Notes under the pieces: model-generated
Seen by the model: the letters and a program-made list of their open reading frames with translations, nothing else
The model's database searches: none
What the model was told of the DNA's origin: nothing
Part shown: in pieces, positions 26,052-35,167 of the stretch
How positions within the stretch are numbered: the stretch's first letter is position 1
Layout: each line of letters opens with the position of its first letter
Program-made: the position numbers and the translations under genes
From: Belliella filtrata
GTDB lineage: Bacteria; Bacteroidota; Bacteroidia; Cytophagales; Cyclobacteriaceae
Direction: 5' to 3'
Length of the DNA stretch: 64,000 nt
Assembly: GCF_022549775.1 (NCBI RefSeq)
Contig: NZ_JAKZGP010000003.1
Location: 104,289-168,288 of the forward strand

Positions 26052-28070
26052 TCAAATGATTTCGACTTCTTCTTCAAAATTTTCCAAAGCCTCTGGGGTT
26101 CCTACCACATATACTACATCCCCAAGTTTGAGCTTTTCATTTCCAGTGATTTCAGAAATGGTTTTGCTCCCTTTTTTAATCGCTACGATATTTACACCAA
26201 ACTTTTCTCTAATTTTTGCCTCTCTTATGGTCTTATCTAAGATCTGACTATTATCTTTTTCAATTTTTAAGCTGACAAAATTGATGTGAGGGAGGTCTAT
26301 TTTGAATTTCGAACCCCCTTCTGGACTCAATGAGCGAAACATTTCATAGTTGTCTGAACGTACTTTCAATGTAAATTCATCAATGTCATGTTTAGGGATG
26401 AGGTATTTGCTTAGTACCCTAGTGAAAATCTCAATCGATGTTTCAAATTCTTCAGGTATCACTTCGTTTGCTCCCAAATTTATATTTGCCTCCATTTCTC
26501 CGAGATACCTTGTTCGCACGATAATGTATGGGTTCTGGGTGATATGGCGAATGGACGAGATGATGTTTTTTGTAGCTTCGGGGTTAGATATGGCTATCAC
26601 AGCTACTCTTGCTTTATGAATGTAAACATGCTCAAGCACAGCCTCATTGGCAGCATCTCCGAAGATGATAGGCTCTCCTTTACTTGCTTCTTCTCTTACC
26701 GTTTCTGGATTAGTTTCTATGATGGTGTAAGGGATATTCGCAGATTTTGCAGCCTTGGAAAGATTTCTTCCATTGAGACCATAGCCTATGATTACCAAGT
26801 GATCTTTTAAACTTTCTTCATCTAGACTGATATTCTGAATTTCATCAGATTTATTCAGCCTGCTTGCGAACCTATTTGGAAGTGGGAGATTCAATACACC
26901 ACAAGCTAGATTTTCCCTTTTCTTAAGGACAAAAGGAGTCACTGTCATGGTCAAGATGGAAATAGCGAGAAAGTATTGATAAGTTTCTGGGTCTAATAAT
27001 TCATATTTCACGCCTTCTTTAGCCAAGAGTAGTGAGAATTCACCGACTTGGAATATTGAAAAGGCAACCATAAAAGCTTCTTTATACCCCTGACCTATCG
27101 CTTTGACCGAAAGTACCACCATGAGGAACTTTACGCCAAAAGTAAGTAAGGTCAATGCAAGGATGATTACTATATGTTCCCAAAGGAATGTGATGTCAAA
27201 CAACATCCCTACTGAGACAAAGAAAAAGCTCAAGAAGATCTCTCTAAAAGGAAGGATTTTGCCTGTCGCATGGTGACTATAGTCTGATTCACTGATGATC
27301 AGCCCTGCCAAAAATGCGCCTAAACCTAATGAAAGTCCTAAAAGAGAGGTTAAGTAAGCTACTGCAAAGCAGGTTAATATGATGCAGAGTAAAAACAATT
27401 CCTCGTTTCTTGTTTTCGTGATGCGAAAAAGCAATTGAGGCATGATGTATTTGGCGCTTATGATGGTGAATACAATTACCACTGCACCTTTAATGGCCAT
27501 ATACAACAAGGAAAGGGCTATATTATCAGACTCTCCAGCCAGCATTGGTGTAAATAGCATCAAAGGAACAATGATGATATCTTGAAATATCAAGATTGCT
27601 AGTGTTGTTCTTCCTGGAATGGTATTGACTTGCCCTGACTCTTGTAGCATTTTGAGTACTATCGCCGTACTACTCAAGGCAAAAAGAAATCCAAAAAACA
27701 CTGCCACATTCCAATCAAAGCCAAAACTATATGTTAAAAGTGTAGTCGCTGCAATGGTCAATACCACTTGAAGTGATCCACCTATAAAAACAGCTTTCTT
27801 GATTGATAAAAGGCTTTTTAAGGAAAATTCCATACCTATCACAAACAGTAGTAGGATCACACCTACTTCAGACAATACTTCTACAGCAGTAGAAGCATTC
27901 ACTAAAGAAAGCCCGTAAGGTCCCGCCAAAGCTCCAGTAAAAAGAAATCCAATGATAGTAGGGACTTTGAGCCTCATAAAGAGGAGAATTACCAAAGTGG
28001 CTAATCCAAAAATGACAACGATATCAGAAAGTAAAGGGATTTCAGCACTCGCTATAATCAAGTTATTCAT
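26052..28070 (-). CDS. Kef-type cation:proton antiporter with TrkA-N and TrkA-C domains
   Basis: The 672-residue protein of the CPA2 family has 12 to 13 membrane segments in residues 1 to 385, including LGLGAFLAGLIISESDYSH with the acidic residues expected of the ion site. The regulatory RCK part starts with VIIGYGLNGRNLSKAAKS (nucleotide-binding glycine motif) and ends with a TrkA-C domain (residues 590 to 672). It exchanges K+ or Na+ for H+ at the inner membrane, likely gated by nucleotides. Unlike E. coli KefC, a complete TrkA-C domain is present, more like YbaL or GerN-type relatives. Confidence 0.92.
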   Translation of the reverse strand: MNNLIIASAEIPLLSDIVVIFGLATLVILLFMRLKVPTIIGFLFTGALAGPYGLSLVNASTAVEVLSEVGVILLLFVIGMEFSLKSLLSIKKAVFIGGSLQVVLTIAATTLLTYSFGFDWNVAVFFGFLFALSSTAIVLKMLQESGQVNTIPGRTTLAILIFQDIIIVPLMLFTPMLAGESDNIALSLLYMAIKGAVVIVFTIISAKYIMPQLLFRITKTRNEELFLLCIILTCFAVAYLTSLLGLSLGLGAFLAGLIISESDYSHHATGKILPFREIFLSFFFVSVGMLFDITFLWEHIVIILALTLLTFGVKFLMVVLSVKAIGQGYKEAFMVAFSIFQVGEFSLLLAKEGVKYELLDPETYQYFLAISILTMTVTPFVLKKRENLACGVLNLPLPNRFASRLNKSDEIQNISLDEESLKDHLVIIGYGLNGRNLSKAAKSANIPYTIIETNPETVREEASKGEPIIFGDAANEAVLEHVYIHKARVAVIAISNPEATKNIISSIRHITQNPYIIVRTRYLGEMEANINLGANEVIPEEFETSIEIFTRVLSKYLIPKHDIDEFTLKVRSDNYEMFRSLSPEGGSKFKIDLPHINFVSLKIEKDNSQILDKTIREAKIREKFGVNIVAIKKGSKTISEITGNEKLKLGDVVYVVGTPEALENFEEEVEII

Positions 28071-28375
28071 AAAAAAAGGTCGTAATTAAATAGTTGTAAT
28101 AATTCTTTAACCCTCGAAAATACAATATTTATGCTGATTTTCCGAATACTAGAAAGATTTGAGTTTTTTCTTTAATGGTGATTTTACAGTTTTTAGGCTT
28201 CTTTTTGCTTCGTTTCCTTTGCCTTCGCATCTCTCAAATACAACTGTTATTTGAATTCTTATAAATCAAACCACTCCCTTGTTTTGTGTCCCCACAAAAC
28301 AAACTCCAATATACTCTATGTCCTCAAAGAGCAATTTTTAGAAATCTACCTCATTGCAGTGTGATCTATAGAATA
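28071..28375. other. Intergenic stretch with one inverted repeat
   Basis: In this 305-bp gap I recognise no gene. A perfect 10-bp stem (TTGTTTTGTG at 28279-28288 with CACAAAACAA at 28293-28302) encloses a 4-nt TCCC loop; it lacks a U-tract on either strand and may be an operator or a weak terminator of the DUF962 gene. Confidence 0.45.
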
Positions 28376-28855
28376 TCAATAGGCAAAGCCCACCTTTTTA
28401 TAAATGAAATGCATCAACCATGCTGGGCCAATCAAAAGAAATTGAATGTCTTTCAAGAATGAGGGCTTTTTGCCTTCAATTTTATGTCCATAAAATTGAA
28501 AAACCCATGCTAGGATAAAAATCCCTATAGATATACTCCATAGTGGAATTGGAGACACCAAGTAGATCAAGTTTGCTACAGCCAAACATAGCGCAGAGAA
28601 AAAGAACATTCCTAGTGCCAAAGGTGGTGAAATGGTAAGGTAATATACTAAAACTATAGCTAAGACAATTGTCGCCCAGTTTGCGAAGTTTTGTAGAAAT
28701 GGGAGGTATTCTTCAATGAGTCCTGAAGGAATGCTGAAAATCAGTCCTACTATGCTGAAAAAAATAGCTGGAACACAAATCCAATGTATAGTTTTGTTAG
28801 TTTCATTTTGATGACTTAGTCCATATTCATTCAATAAGATGTCTATTTTTCTCAT
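28376..28855 (-). CDS. DUF962 (Mpo1-like) membrane protein
   Basis: The ATG at 28855 (MRKIDILLNEYG) gives 159 residues and the family's usual start; a longer frame to 29047 would overlap the divergent oxidase. The motif NKTIHWICVPAI and the C-terminal WVFQFYGHKIEGKKP are characteristic of DUF962. Four hydrophobic segments lie between them. Yeast Mpo1 of this family is an Fe2+-dependent dioxygenase for alpha-oxidation of 2-hydroxy fatty acids, using conserved His residues. The same role here is possible but not shown. Confidence 0.88.
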   Translation of the reverse strand: MRKIDILLNEYGLSHQNETNKTIHWICVPAIFFSIVGLIFSIPSGLIEEYLPFLQNFANWATIVLAIVLVYYLTISPPLALGMFFFSALCLAVANLIYLVSPIPLWSISIGIFILAWVFQFYGHKIEGKKPSFLKDIQFLLIGPAWLMHFIYKKVGFAY

Positions 28856-28945
28856 GATAGTGCTTTGTAGATTGCCATTCTTTTGGAAAATCATTCTTAA
28901 TTTAATAAATAGTAATGATAAAATATCTAAACAACTAGGATAAAT

Positions 28946-30064
28946 ATGTGGAGCTACTGGGAAAAAGCGTATTTGGTAAACTATGATTTGATCATCATAG
29001 GTGGTGGCATAGTGGGTATGTCTACAGCGATCTGGTACAAAGAACAATATCCTGAATCGGCTGTTTTGATATTGGAAAGAGGTTTACTTCCAAGCGGCGC
29101 AAGTACAAAAAATGCAGGTTTTGCATGTTTTGGAAGCTTGACAGAGTTTGTTGATGATTTGAAAATAATGAGTGAAAGTGAAGTTCAAACACTGGTTAGA
29201 AGACGGTATGACGGTCTTTGTGCAATGAGATCATACTTTGGGGATAGCCGTATAGGATATAATCCTTCAGGAGGATTCGAACTCATTTGCCAAGGTGAAG
29301 AGGCTGTTCTAGACCAAATACCCAAAGTTAACAAACTTCTCAAACCCATATTTACCGAAGATGTTTTTGAAGTATTGGATGATATTGAAGACTTGGGGTT
29401 TGGAGAGCGAGTGGTGAAAATAGTGAAAAATAAGTTCGAGGGTGAACTAGAGACTGGGAAGTATATGGCTTCATTGATGAATACTTGCCAAATTAAAGAC
29501 ATTAGAATCATCACTGGTGCAGAAGTTATTGAAGTTGAACCAGAAGTTTTGGTGAAAGACCCACTCGGAGCATCTCCGAAAGTATTTTCAGCAAAAAAAG
29601 TGGCTGTTTGTACCAATGCTTTTACAAAAAGGTTTTTGCCAGCACTAGATATTCAACCCGGTAGAGGAATGATAATGGTGAGTGATGAACTTGCTGGCCA
29701 AATACCATGGTCTGGATCTTTTCACTATAATAAAGGGTACGTTTATTTCCGGAAAGTTGGTCAAAACAGGATACTCATAGGTGGTGGGCGCAATGTAGAT
29801 TTTGAGGGAGAGCGTACTACTACATTTGGAATCAACCCAAAAATCAAAACTTACCTACAAGAACTGGTGCAGCAATTGATCTTACCAAATCAGGATTTTA
29901 ACATGGAGTTCGAGTGGTCAGGAATAATGGCATTTGGAAAAACAAAAGAACCAGTAGTTAGGAAAGTTTCAGATAAGTTGAGCGTAGCTGTTCGTCTGGG
30001 TGGAATGGGAGTGGCTTTAGGTTGGGAGTTGGGAAGGCAGCTGGCAGAGAGTTTTAGTGAATGA
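28946..30064 (+). CDS. FAD-dependent oxidoreductase, DAO family
   Basis: The 372-residue flavoprotein has the dinucleotide-binding fingerprint YDLIIIGGGIVGMSTA, then the FAD-contact segment GASTKNAGFACFGS. The substrate domain follows, with FHYNKGYVYFRK and IGGGRNVDFEGERT, and a last FAD motif LGGMGVALGWELG. This is the D-amino-acid/glycine oxidase fold. Substrate cannot be told from the sequence. No signal peptide; it should be cytoplasmic. It is divergent from the DUF962 gene and 55 bp before nhaC. Confidence 0.88.
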   Translation: MWSYWEKAYLVNYDLIIIGGGIVGMSTAIWYKEQYPESAVLILERGLLPSGASTKNAGFACFGSLTEFVDDLKIMSESEVQTLVRRRYDGLCAMRSYFGDSRIGYNPSGGFELICQGEEAVLDQIPKVNKLLKPIFTEDVFEVLDDIEDLGFGERVVKIVKNKFEGELETGKYMASLMNTCQIKDIRIITGAEVIEVEPEVLVKDPLGASPKVFSAKKVAVCTNAFTKRFLPALDIQPGRGMIMVSDELAGQIPWSGSFHYNKGYVYFRKVGQNRILIGGGRNVDFEGERTTTFGINPKIKTYLQELVQQLILPNQDFNMEFEWSGIMAFGKTKEPVVRKVSDKLSVAVRLGGMGVALGWELGRQLAESFSE

Positions 30065-30119
30065 TATTTTCCAAAATTTTGTTAATTTCAAACTTTATAT
30101 GAATTCCAAAAAATATTGA

Positions 30120-31601
30120 ATGGTAAAGATGCGTAAAGAACCTGGTCTTTTAGAGGCTTTGGTACCGATTTTATTTTTGATCATACTACTCGTAATCAAT
30201 ATTAGTATTTTCGGCACAGATGGGTTGGATGGATCCAATCAGATTGTATTGATTATTTCTTCTGCGGTTGCAGCTTTGATTGCAGTGTTCAGGTTGAATA
30301 TCAAATGGGAAATACTACAAGATGGTATTGTAAAGAGTATTAGCTCTGCGATGTCAAGTATATTGATTTTGTTGTTGATAGGAGCACTGGCGGGGACTTG
30401 GATGCTAAGTGGAATAGTGCCAGCAATGATTTATTATGGGCTTCAGGTATTGAATCCTACCATATTCTTGATAGCGGCTTGCATCGTTAGTGCTATAGTA
30501 TCTATAGCTACTGGGAGTAGCTGGACTACGGTAGCCACAGTTGGAGTGGCACTTTTGGGAATAGGCAAAGCACTTGGATTTAGTGAAGGGATTATTGCTG
30601 GAGCGATTATTTCTGGTGCTTATTTTGGAGATAAGATGTCTCCACTTTCAGATACTACGAATTTAGCTCCGGCCATGGCAGGGACTGATTTGTTTACCCA
30701 TATCAAGCACATGACCAAGACCACGGTTCCGTCGATCTTGATTACTTTGGTGATTTTTGGAGTGATTGGTTTTACCTCAGGAGCAGAGGGCTCGGTAGAG
30801 CAAGTAAAAGGTATTTCGAGTGTGATTTCAGAAAAATTTAATATTAATGGCTGGCTTTTTATTGTGCCAGCTGTGGTATTGGTTATGATCGTAAAAAAAG
30901 TGCCAGCAGTGCCAGCCTTATTGGCAGGAGCACTTTTGGGAGGATTGTTTGCAGTGATATTTCAGCCACAGATCATTTATTTGATCGCAAGTGAGGAGTC
31001 ATCCAATTATGCCTACAGCAGTTTTAAAGCTGTAATGATGGCCTTGTATGGGGAGATCAGTGTAGTGACATCCAATGAAGTAGTCAACGAGCTGCTAGTT
31101 ACGGGAGGAATGGCAGGTATGTTAAATACCATTTGGCTTATCATATGTGCAATGATCTTCGGGGGGATTATGGAAGAGAGTAAAATGCTTGCAGTATTGG
31201 CAGAAGCAGTGATTAGAAAAGTACATTCTATTGGTTCATTGGTAGCATCAACAGCCGCTACATGTATGTTTTTCAACGTGACGACATCGGATCAGTATTT
31301 GGCTATTTTAGTTCCAGGCAGAATGTATGCCGATATTTACAGAAAAAGAGGCTTGAAGCCAGAGAACCTTAGCCGAACATTGGAGGATAGTGCCACGGTG
31401 ACTTCTGTACTCGTACCTTGGAATACCTGTGGGGCCACGCAAGCCTCCGTACTGGGGGTTGCCACACTTACTTATGCACCTTATTGTTTTTTCAATATTA
31501 TCAGTCCATTTATGACGATCATGTATGGATACTTCAAGCTAGGGATCAATTTCTACAATGAAGAAGAAATGGAGGAAATCAAAAAAGAATTCAAAGCATG
31601 A
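30120..31601 (+). CDS. nhaC: Na+/H+ antiporter, NhaC family
   Basis: The 493-residue protein has about twelve membrane segments. Matches to the family are TGSSWTTVATVGVAL with SGAYFGDKMSPLSDTTNLAPAMAGTDLF, where the acidic and polar residues line the ion path. NVTTSDQYLAILVPGRM and the C-terminal VPWNTCGATQASVLGV are also typical. It exchanges Na+ for H+ at the inner membrane, consistent with a marine or alkaline habitat. The start may be 30120 or the ATG at 30129. Its stop overlaps the start of the exonuclease gene (ATGA), so translation is probably coupled. Confidence 0.92.
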   Translation: MVKMRKEPGLLEALVPILFLIILLVINISIFGTDGLDGSNQIVLIISSAVAALIAVFRLNIKWEILQDGIVKSISSAMSSILILLLIGALAGTWMLSGIVPAMIYYGLQVLNPTIFLIAACIVSAIVSIATGSSWTTVATVGVALLGIGKALGFSEGIIAGAIISGAYFGDKMSPLSDTTNLAPAMAGTDLFTHIKHMTKTTVPSILITLVIFGVIGFTSGAEGSVEQVKGISSVISEKFNINGWLFIVPAVVLVMIVKKVPAVPALLAGALLGGLFAVIFQPQIIYLIASEESSNYAYSSFKAVMMALYGEISVVTSNEVVNELLVTGGMAGMLNTIWLIICAMIFGGIMEESKMLAVLAEAVIRKVHSIGSLVASTAATCMFFNVTTSDQYLAILVPGRMYADIYRKRGLKPENLSRTLEDSATVTSVLVPWNTCGATQASVLGVATLTYAPYCFFNIISPFMTIMYGYFKLGINFYNEEEMEEIKKEFKA

Positions 31602-32200
31602 TTCAAAAAAGCATAACCAAGGAAGAGGTTAATGGTTTGCCTTTAGGGCAGTTCGATGGTGAAATAGTTTTAGTAGATACCTTAGCGTTGATTGAAGAAG
31701 CTGTAGAGGATCTTTCTACCTATGATTATATTGGTTTTGATACAGAGACTAAGCCAGCTTTTAAAAAAGGAGTTCATCACCATGTAGCTTTACTGCAATT
31801 GGCGACACCAAATGTTGCCTATCTGTTTAGATTGAATGAAATCAGCTTGCCTAGTCCAGTGCAACAAATTATGGAAGATTCTAACATCTTAAAGGTTGGT
31901 GCAGCAGTACTTGATGATCTTCGAGCTTTAAAGAAGCTATCACCTAGTTTTAAACCTGCTGGATTCTTTGACCTCAACGATGAGCTGAAAAAAGTAGGGT
32001 TTGAAAATATTGGTGTAAGAAACCTTGCCGCTATGGTACTTCATTTTAGAGTTTCTAAATCAGAGCAAGTATCCAATTGGGAAGCACCTGAGCTTACTGA
32101 TAAGCAGCAATTGTACGCCGCCACAGATGCTTGGGTTTGTCTAGAAATATATAAGAAGCTTCAGTTTGGTGGGTACTTAGATGAGCTTTTCAATCGATGA
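31598..32200 (+). CDS. 3'-5' exonuclease, DEDDy (RNase D-like) family
   Basis: The 200-residue protein has Exo I motif FDTETKPAF, Exo II-type LDDLRAL and Exo III YAATDAW with the tyrosine four residues before the last Asp. These are the metal-binding acids of the DEDDy family. It has no HRDC domain, so it is a single-domain enzyme for single-stranded DNA or RNA ends. It starts inside the nhaC stop (4-bp overlap), an association that is likely a simple operon rather than a shared function. Its 3' end overlaps the convergent YigZ gene by 11 bp. Confidence 0.9.
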   Translation: MIQKSITKEEVNGLPLGQFDGEIVLVDTLALIEEAVEDLSTYDYIGFDTETKPAFKKGVHHHVALLQLATPNVAYLFRLNEISLPSPVQQIMEDSNILKVGAAVLDDLRALKKLSPSFKPAGFFDLNDELKKVGFENIGVRNLAAMVLHFRVSKSEQVSNWEAPELTDKQQLYAATDAWVCLEIYKKLQFGGYLDELFNR

Positions 32201-32786
32201 TTTGTACTTGATCTAAGTCAGTAATCCTACTTTCGAATACATCCACAAGTGTTTTTCTTACATTTAGTGTTATAAGGCAGGTGTTATCAAATTGTTGGTT
32301 TAATATCTCTAAGTCCATATCCTTGATGAGTTTCATCACGTCATTCATGGCAAGATAATCGAACTTTAGCTGAAATTTTGATTTGACAATTTCCTCTATG
32401 ATGTTATTGTTTTCTAAGGCTTCAGCAGCAGCAGTTTTATAAGCCGCTATCAAACCTCCCACCCCTAGTTTTGTCCCTCCAAAATACCTCACCACGACAA
32501 CAAGTGTGTTTGTTAGTTGATTAGATCGTATTTGACCTAGGATGGGATCTCCAGCCGAGTGATTGGGTTCGCCATCATCATTTGCTCTAAACCTATCCTG
32601 CTCTGCGCCTAAGATATATGCGTAGCAGTGATGCCTGGCGTCGTAGTACTTTTTTCTCAACTCATCCAAATGATCTCTAATATCTTCTTCATCTGCTACG
32701 GGAAAAGCAAAAGAGATGAATTTGCTGCCTTTTTCTTTATATAGGCCTTCGGATATGCCAGATACTGTGAGGTATGTGTCTTCCAT
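32190..32786 (-). CDS. yigZ: YigZ/IMPACT family protein
   Basis: The ATG at 32786 (MEDTYLTVSGISEG) gives 198 residues, the family norm. Motifs are KGSKFISFAFPV, DARHHCYAYILG, NDDGEPNHSAGDPIL and VVRYFGGTKLGVGGLIAAY, covering the UPF0029 N-terminal domain, followed by the ferredoxin-like C-terminal DUF1949 part. The eukaryotic relative IMPACT regulates Gcn2; the bacterial protein's substrate is unknown. It diverges from the fdtA-like gene, with 84 bp between. Confidence 0.93.
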   Translation of the reverse strand: MEDTYLTVSGISEGLYKEKGSKFISFAFPVADEEDIRDHLDELRKKYYDARHHCYAYILGAEQDRFRANDDGEPNHSAGDPILGQIRSNQLTNTLVVVVRYFGGTKLGVGGLIAAYKTAAAEALENNNIIEEIVKSKFQLKFDYLAMNDVMKLIKDMDLEILNQQFDNTCLITLNVRKTLVDVFESRITDLDQVQIID

Positions 32787-32870
32787 GTTTATTTTCAGGT
32801 TCTCAAAATTAATAAAATAGCAATCTTCATAGTCCTTAAGTGTGAATTTTTCTCTTAATTTTGAAGATCT

Positions 32871-33272
32871 ATGAGTGATTTTACTTTCCCTAGGCTGCTT
32901 CACTTTGATGGTCAAAACCGTTTAGATGGTCATATCCGGTTTTTGAGTACAGGAGAAGATTTTGATTTTGACGTCAAGAGGGTCTTTTGGATTAGTGGAG
33001 TGCCAGAAAATGCTGTCAGAGGAGTTCATGCCCATAAAAAAGAAGAACAACTTTTGGTGGCAATATCAGGCACATTGATTATAGATTTGGAAGATAAAAG
33101 TGGGATAAAATCCAAGTTTGTACTAGACGAACCTTCCAAAGGCTTATTCATTCCGGCAATGCATTGGTCTTCTGTGGAGTTTGCCCATGATGCTATTCTT
33201 TTGGGTCTGGGAAATATGCCATTCGATGAAGAAGACTATATCAGAGATAAAGATGCATTTGATCAAGCTTGA
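32871..33272 (+). CDS. Sugar 3,4-ketoisomerase, FdtA/QdtA (WxcM-like) family
   Basis: This 133-residue cupin carries RGVHAHKKEEQLLVAISGT, where His53 and His55 match the catalytic His pair of FdtA. VFWISGVPENAVRG and the C-terminal DYIRDKDAFDQ are also typical. The family isomerises dTDP-4-keto-6-deoxy-glucose to the 3-keto sugar, the first committed step to dTDP-Fuc3NAc or Qui3NAc. No rmlA, rmlB or aminotransferase gene is in the window. It overlaps the next gene by 20 bp. Confidence 0.9.
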   Translation: MSDFTFPRLLHFDGQNRLDGHIRFLSTGEDFDFDVKRVFWISGVPENAVRGVHAHKKEEQLLVAISGTLIIDLEDKSGIKSKFVLDEPSKGLFIPAMHWSSVEFAHDAILLGLGNMPFDEEDYIRDKDAFDQA

Positions 33273-34188
33273 AGAAAAGTGGGATAAAAACACCTCATTT
33301 ACTTTGAATGAAGTAAATGAGGTGAGGCATGATTATTTTTTACAATCCTTCAAAACAGTTGAAACCAAGCACCTACTTCAGGCTTGTATAATCAAAAAGG
33401 GCAACCGCATAGCCTTGATCACTTTTTCAATTAATGATGAAGGAGAGGCTTTTTCATTACCACAGACTCCTTTTGGTGGCTTGTGGGTTGATGGGAAAAT
33501 TGACTCGGATAGTTTGCTCGGATTTATTACATTTTTTTCAACAAGCTTGAAAGAGCTGGGATTTTCTAAGATTACAATCGTGCAAGCACCCAGGGCATAT
33601 GGGGATTCCTCTGGGTTATTTACTTATCTTTTATTCAAGTCTGATTTTCAGTTACAAAGAGTGCTTTGTCATCAGTTGATGAAAGGGAGAAAGCAGATAA
33701 AGAAATGGATAGAAGGGAATTTTCCCCAATTGATCAAAAAGGCTAAAGAGAATAAGTATAATGTGAGCATGGGAAATGTTCAAAGTTTTTCTTTTTTGGA
33801 TGAAATCGCTTCGTGGAAAGAGGATAGAGGGCATATACCTCATAAGGATTTGGATAGGTTAATCTTTCAAGTTTCCAATTTTCCTGAGCGTTATTTTGTG
33901 ATTACCATTATCCAAGAAGGGAAGGCTGTCGCACACGCCTTGGCAGTAAAGCTAACCCATGATGCTTTGTATTATTTCTATTCAGCAATCAATCCAAAAA
34001 ATCAACAAAACCTGACGGGGAAACTATTGATAGCTAGTTTGATTAAGCTGGCAAATGAGCAGAAAGTTAGTTTACTAGATTTTGGGTCATCTGAAGTTAC
34101 CGAACAGATCAATCATAAGTTGATGTACTTCAAGGGGACATATGCTGAAACCTTTGATAATAGAGAAACTTGGGTCAAAGAATTGTGA
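33253..34188 (+). CDS. GNAT-fold (BioF2-like) acyltransferase
   Basis: From the ATG at 33253 the protein has 311 residues. Two tandem GNAT-like halves are visible: LTPF-type PFGGLWVDGKI and YLLFKSDFQ, then FVITIIQEGKAVAHALAVKLTHDALYYFYSA, which matches the second-domain core of Fem/BioF2 enzymes. The end KLMYFKGTYAETFDNRETW is typical. Lying directly behind a Fuc3N/Qui3N ketoisomerase, an N-acetyl or N-acyl transfer to an amino sugar is plausible, but this is inference. The upstream in-frame ATGs would only lengthen it into fdtA. The next gene starts 1 bp after its stop. Confidence 0.75.
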   Translation: MHLIKLEEKWDKNTSFTLNEVNEVRHDYFLQSFKTVETKHLLQACIIKKGNRIALITFSINDEGEAFSLPQTPFGGLWVDGKIDSDSLLGFITFFSTSLKELGFSKITIVQAPRAYGDSSGLFTYLLFKSDFQLQRVLCHQLMKGRKQIKKWIEGNFPQLIKKAKENKYNVSMGNVQSFSFLDEIASWKEDRGHIPHKDLDRLIFQVSNFPERYFVITIIQEGKAVAHALAVKLTHDALYYFYSAINPKNQQNLTGKLLIASLIKLANEQKVSLLDFGSSEVTEQINHKLMYFKGTYAETFDNRETWVKEL

Positions 34189-34189
34189 T

Positions 34190-35167
34190 ATGATTGATCT
34201 TTCTCTAGTTTCTATAGTTTGCACTGTTTTCAATCAAGAAGAATACGTAAAGGCAGCACTCGACTCGGTGGTCAATCAAGGGTATGAGAATTTTGAATTG
34301 ATCATACTTGACAATGGAAGTCAAGATGGCTCAGTTGCTGTTATTAAAAGTTGGCTGGAGCAACATCAATCTTACAGAATCACTTTTATCTCATTAGATT
34401 CTACCATTGGTTATTGTAAAGCTTTCAATATAGGACTGGAAAGGTGCAAAGGAGCATATGTTATTGACCTTTCTGGAGATGATTTAATTTGTGAAGGGCA
34501 TTTGGAAAAAAGTATTCAACTTTTGCAAGGAAGGAGTGGTGTTGGATTTAGTTTTTCAAATTTGACTTTGTTTGATGATGCTGGGAAACTTTATCCATAT
34601 TATAGTCTTGAAGAAATGAAGAAGATGAAATTGTCTGTTGAGCAAGGTGATTTGTATACAGCTGTAATAGCTGGCAACCCCATTTCGGCTTCGACAGCGG
34701 TATTTGATTTGGAAATACTTAAGGGGATAGGTGGGTATGATGAGTCTCTCTCCTATGAGGATTTTGATGTACTAGTAAGGTTGACCAGATCACATAAGGC
34801 GCTGTTTTCTGATCATATTGGTATACAAAAGCGCATCCATACTAATTCGTATTCACAACGACAGTACATGCCAAGATACTCCAAAATGTTGCCTTCTACC
34901 GTCAAGGTTTGTCAAAAAATTAAAGCACTCAACCAAACAGGGGCTGAAGATGAAGCATTGATCAGAAGGGTTTCATATGAGCTGAAGCATGCTTTTATGT
35001 CAGCTAATTTTGAAGCCGCAGCTGATCTATTGAGCTTGTTGCAATCTTTGTCTCCAAATAGTTTACTGGCCAAAGTAATGCCTCATGCCATTGGTTATAG
35101 GATAGATGTGTCATTTTTTTACCCTACGATAACCTCAATTAGGTCTTGGGTGTCAAAGTACTTTTGA
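34190..35167 (+). CDS. Glycosyltransferase family 2
   Basis: The ATG at 34190 (325 residues) starts 1 bp after the previous stop. It shows the GT-A fold: VSIVCTVFNQEEYVKAALDSVVNQGYENFELIILDNGSQDGS, then the metal-binding segment DLSGDDLI and the acceptor-side GGYDESLSYEDFDVLVRL. It should transfer an activated sugar to a glycan or lipid carrier. Together with the two genes before it, it forms a small sugar-modification cassette. Its last 49 bp overlap the 3' end of the M16 gene on the other strand. Confidence 0.92.
   Translation: MIDLSLVSIVCTVFNQEEYVKAALDSVVNQGYENFELIILDNGSQDGSVAVIKSWLEQHQSYRITFISLDSTIGYCKAFNIGLERCKGAYVIDLSGDDLICEGHLEKSIQLLQGRSGVGFSFSNLTLFDDAGKLYPYYSLEEMKKMKLSVEQGDLYTAVIAGNPISASTAVFDLEILKGIGGYDESLSYEDFDVLVRLTRSHKALFSDHIGIQKRIHTNSYSQRQYMPRYSKMLPSTVKVCQKIKALNQTGAEDEALIRRVSYELKHAFMSANFEAAADLLSLLQSLSPNSLLAKVMPHAIGYRIDVSFFYPTITSIRSWVSKYF

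Noticed and set aside
28279..28302. AT-rich 10-bp hairpin considered as a terminator
   Set aside because: No U-tract on either strand and low GC; kept only as an inverted repeat.
28856..29047. Extended start for the DUF962 protein up to 29047
   Set aside because: The extra residues do not fit the family and would overlap the divergent oxidase gene.
34142..34189. Extended start of the GT2 gene at 34142 and of the GNAT gene at 33181
   Set aside because: Both only run back into the preceding gene; the ATGs at 34190 and 33253 fit family N-termini and spacing.
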